From contig SKWV01000261.1 in assembly GCA_007128755.1 (NCBI GenBank), positions 1 to 5,847 on the forward strand: a DNA stretch of 5,847 bases, in the 5' to 3' direction. Position numbers and translations under genes: made by a program. Positions 4,758 to 5,847 of this stretch are shown here, piece by piece. The notes below the pieces were generated by a model. It was not told the DNA's origin. It did no database searches and saw nothing but the letters and a program-made list of their open reading frames with translations. Positions within the stretch are counted from its first letter, which is position 1. Every line of letters begins with the position of its first letter. The stretch comes from Trueperaceae bacterium (lineage in GTDB: Bacteria; Deinococcota; Deinococci; Deinococcales; Trueperaceae).

Positions 4758-5823
4758 CACGCCCATCCCGCCGGCCGCCACGGCTCGCCCGGTGCAGCGC
4801 AAGCCGCGCTGGCGTCGTAGGCTCTTCGCCAGCCATCTCGCCAAGCTCGGCTTCTTGATCATCGGGTTCTTCCTGCTGGTCGTGATGTTCGCGCCCTTCA
4901 TCGCTCCCTACTCGCCCACCCAGCAGAACCTGCGGGCGAGCTACGTGCCGCCCGGGACCGGCGTCAGCCTGACGGGTCCCGAGGGGCAGTTCGGGCTCTG
5001 GGTGCACCCGGTCACGCGTTCCCCGGCGCTCGGCCTCCAAGTCGACACCGACGAGGCGTACCCCGTACGGCTCCTGGTCCGCGGTCCCGCCTGGGAGTGG
5101 TTCGGCGGCCTCCTGCGGAGCAACGTCCGCCTCTTCGGGGTCGATGGTCCCGTCAGGTTCCACCTGCTCGGTACCGACGAACAAGGGCGCGACATCTTCT
5201 CGCGGCTGGTGCACGGTGCCTGGATCTCGATGTTCATCGGCCTGATCTCGATCGCGATCGGCGTCGGCGTCGGCGTACCGATCGGGGCCGTCAGCGGCTT
5301 CTTCGGCGGTGCGACCGACATGATCGTGCAGCGGCTGATCGACACGCTCCTCGCCTTCCCGGGCATCCTGCTGGCGATCGTGCTGGTCGCCACGTTCGGG
5401 GTCGGACTCGAGAACCTCATGATCGCGGTCGGGATCGCATCGATCCCGATCTACGCGCGTCTGGTGCGGGGCTCGGTGCTCTCCGTCAAGAACCGGGAGT
5501 TCGTGGAGGCCGCGGGGGCGCTCGGTCGCGGTCGGATGTCGACGCTCTTCCGCCACGTGGTCCCGAACACGCTCGCGCCCATCATCGTCCAGTCGAGCCT
5601 GCAGATGGCCGTGGCGATCCTGTTCGCGGCGGGGCTCGGGTTCCTCGGCCTGGGCGCGCAACCGCCGCAGCCGGAGTGGGGCCTCATGCTCTCCCGCGGG
5701 CGCGAGTACTTGGCCGTCGCTCCGCACGTGGCCACGTTCCCCGGGCTCGCGATCATGTTGGTCGTGTTCGGCTTCAACCTGGTGGGCGACGCGCTGCGCG
5801 ACGCGCTCGACCCGCGGCTGTAG
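4750..5823 (+). CDS. ABC importer permease, DppC type, with enlarged periplasmic segment
   Basis: 357-residue inner-membrane permease of the DppC/OppC family and likely heterodimer partner of the preceding DppB-type protein. A basic cytoplasmic start (KPRWRRR, 18-24) leads to the first membrane helix (about 32-53, ending APFIAPYSPT), then HLLGTDEQGRDIFSRL (138-153), the family's hallmark before the main membrane domain. The EAA loop is at about 243-274 (NREFVEAAGALGRGR, then FRHVVPNTLAP), followed by GLGFLGLGAQPPQPEWG (295-311) and the C-terminal DALRDALDPRL. About 80 residues separate the first helix from the GTDEQGRD motif, more than in E. coli DppC; the extra part includes YPVRLLVRGPAWEWFGGL (104-121) and NVRLFGVDG (125-133). 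I recall similar insertions in some Thermus/Deinococcus and other importers, so this seems a known subgroup. The ATG at 4750 lies in ATGACTGA, overlapping the upstream stop, which implies translational coupling. Confidence 0.93.
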   Translation: MTDTPIPPAATARPVQRKPRWRRRLFASHLAKLGFLIIGFFLLVVMFAPFIAPYSPTQQNLRASYVPPGTGVSLTGPEGQFGLWVHPVTRSPALGLQVDTDEAYPVRLLVRGPAWEWFGGLLRSNVRLFGVDGPVRFHLLGTDEQGRDIFSRLVHGAWISMFIGLISIAIGVGVGVPIGAVSGFFGGATDMIVQRLIDTLLAFPGILLAIVLVATFGVGLENLMIAVGIASIPIYARLVRGSVLSVKNREFVEAAGALGRGRMSTLFRHVVPNTLAPIIVQSSLQMAVAILFAAGLGFLGLGAQPPQPEWGLMLSRGREYLAVAPHVATFPGLAIMLVVFGFNLVGDALRDALDPRL

Positions 5824-5847
5824 CCAGACGCACGGCGGGGCGCGGCG

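Noticed and set aside
4729..5727. 332-residue minus-strand reading frame opposite the DppC-type permease
   Set aside because: Arg/Glu/Asp/Gln/His-rich shadow of a gene whose motifs are all present on the plus strand.
5824..5847. Last 24 bases after the DppC-type stop
   Set aside because: Too short to hold a recognisable gene or hairpin; an ATPase gene may follow but nothing here shows it.

Overview
The window is high-GC bacterial DNA (roughly two-thirds G+C by eye) holding two divergent gene blocks back to back. The host is probably a member of the Deinococcota, perhaps Trueperaceae-like. That lean rests only on the style of the transporter proteins (a non-lipidated, Sec-type binding protein starting TIVIAQGTD after the signal peptide) and on codon composition, so it is weak. 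No RNA gene, mobile element, CRISPR array or origin was seen.

Left block, minus strand, read right to left. The first gene encodes a 198-residue LuxR/NarL-type regulator (1822 to 1226). A perfect 12-bp hairpin follows (1208 to 1173). Next comes a KaiB homologue (about 1011 to 700), whose end overlaps the start of a KaiC homologue (713 to beyond base 1). Only the N-terminal (CI) ATPase domain of KaiC is inside the window. KaiB and KaiC are core proteins of the cyanobacterial circadian oscillator. Here they occur without a visible KaiA, as in many non-cyanobacterial genomes, and next to a DNA-binding regulator that could be their output or their controller.

Centre (1823-2170). This 348-base divergent intergenic region holds no gene. 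It contains a good sigma-70-type promoter pointing right (TGGACA, 16 bases, TACAAT), a 6-4-6 inverted repeat covering its -35/spacer, three CGGTTGC repeats spaced about whole helical turns upstream, and a second dyad (ACACGT-G-ACGTGT) in the roughly 180-base leader.

Right block, plus strand. An ABC importer of the dipeptide/oligopeptide/nickel class: a periplasmic family-5 solute-binding protein (2171-3688), a strong 14-bp hairpin in the gap, a DppB-type permease with a TTG start (3837-4757), and a DppC-type permease overlapping it by 8 bases (4750-5823). The two ATPase genes are not in the window. They may follow downstream or lie elsewhere.

Working view (inference): the Kai pair plus LuxR regulator form a timing or energy-sensing signalling unit, and the shared intergenic region could let the regulator control the neighbouring importer. 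The gene identities are well supported; the regulatory link is a hypothesis drawn from layout and DNA motifs.
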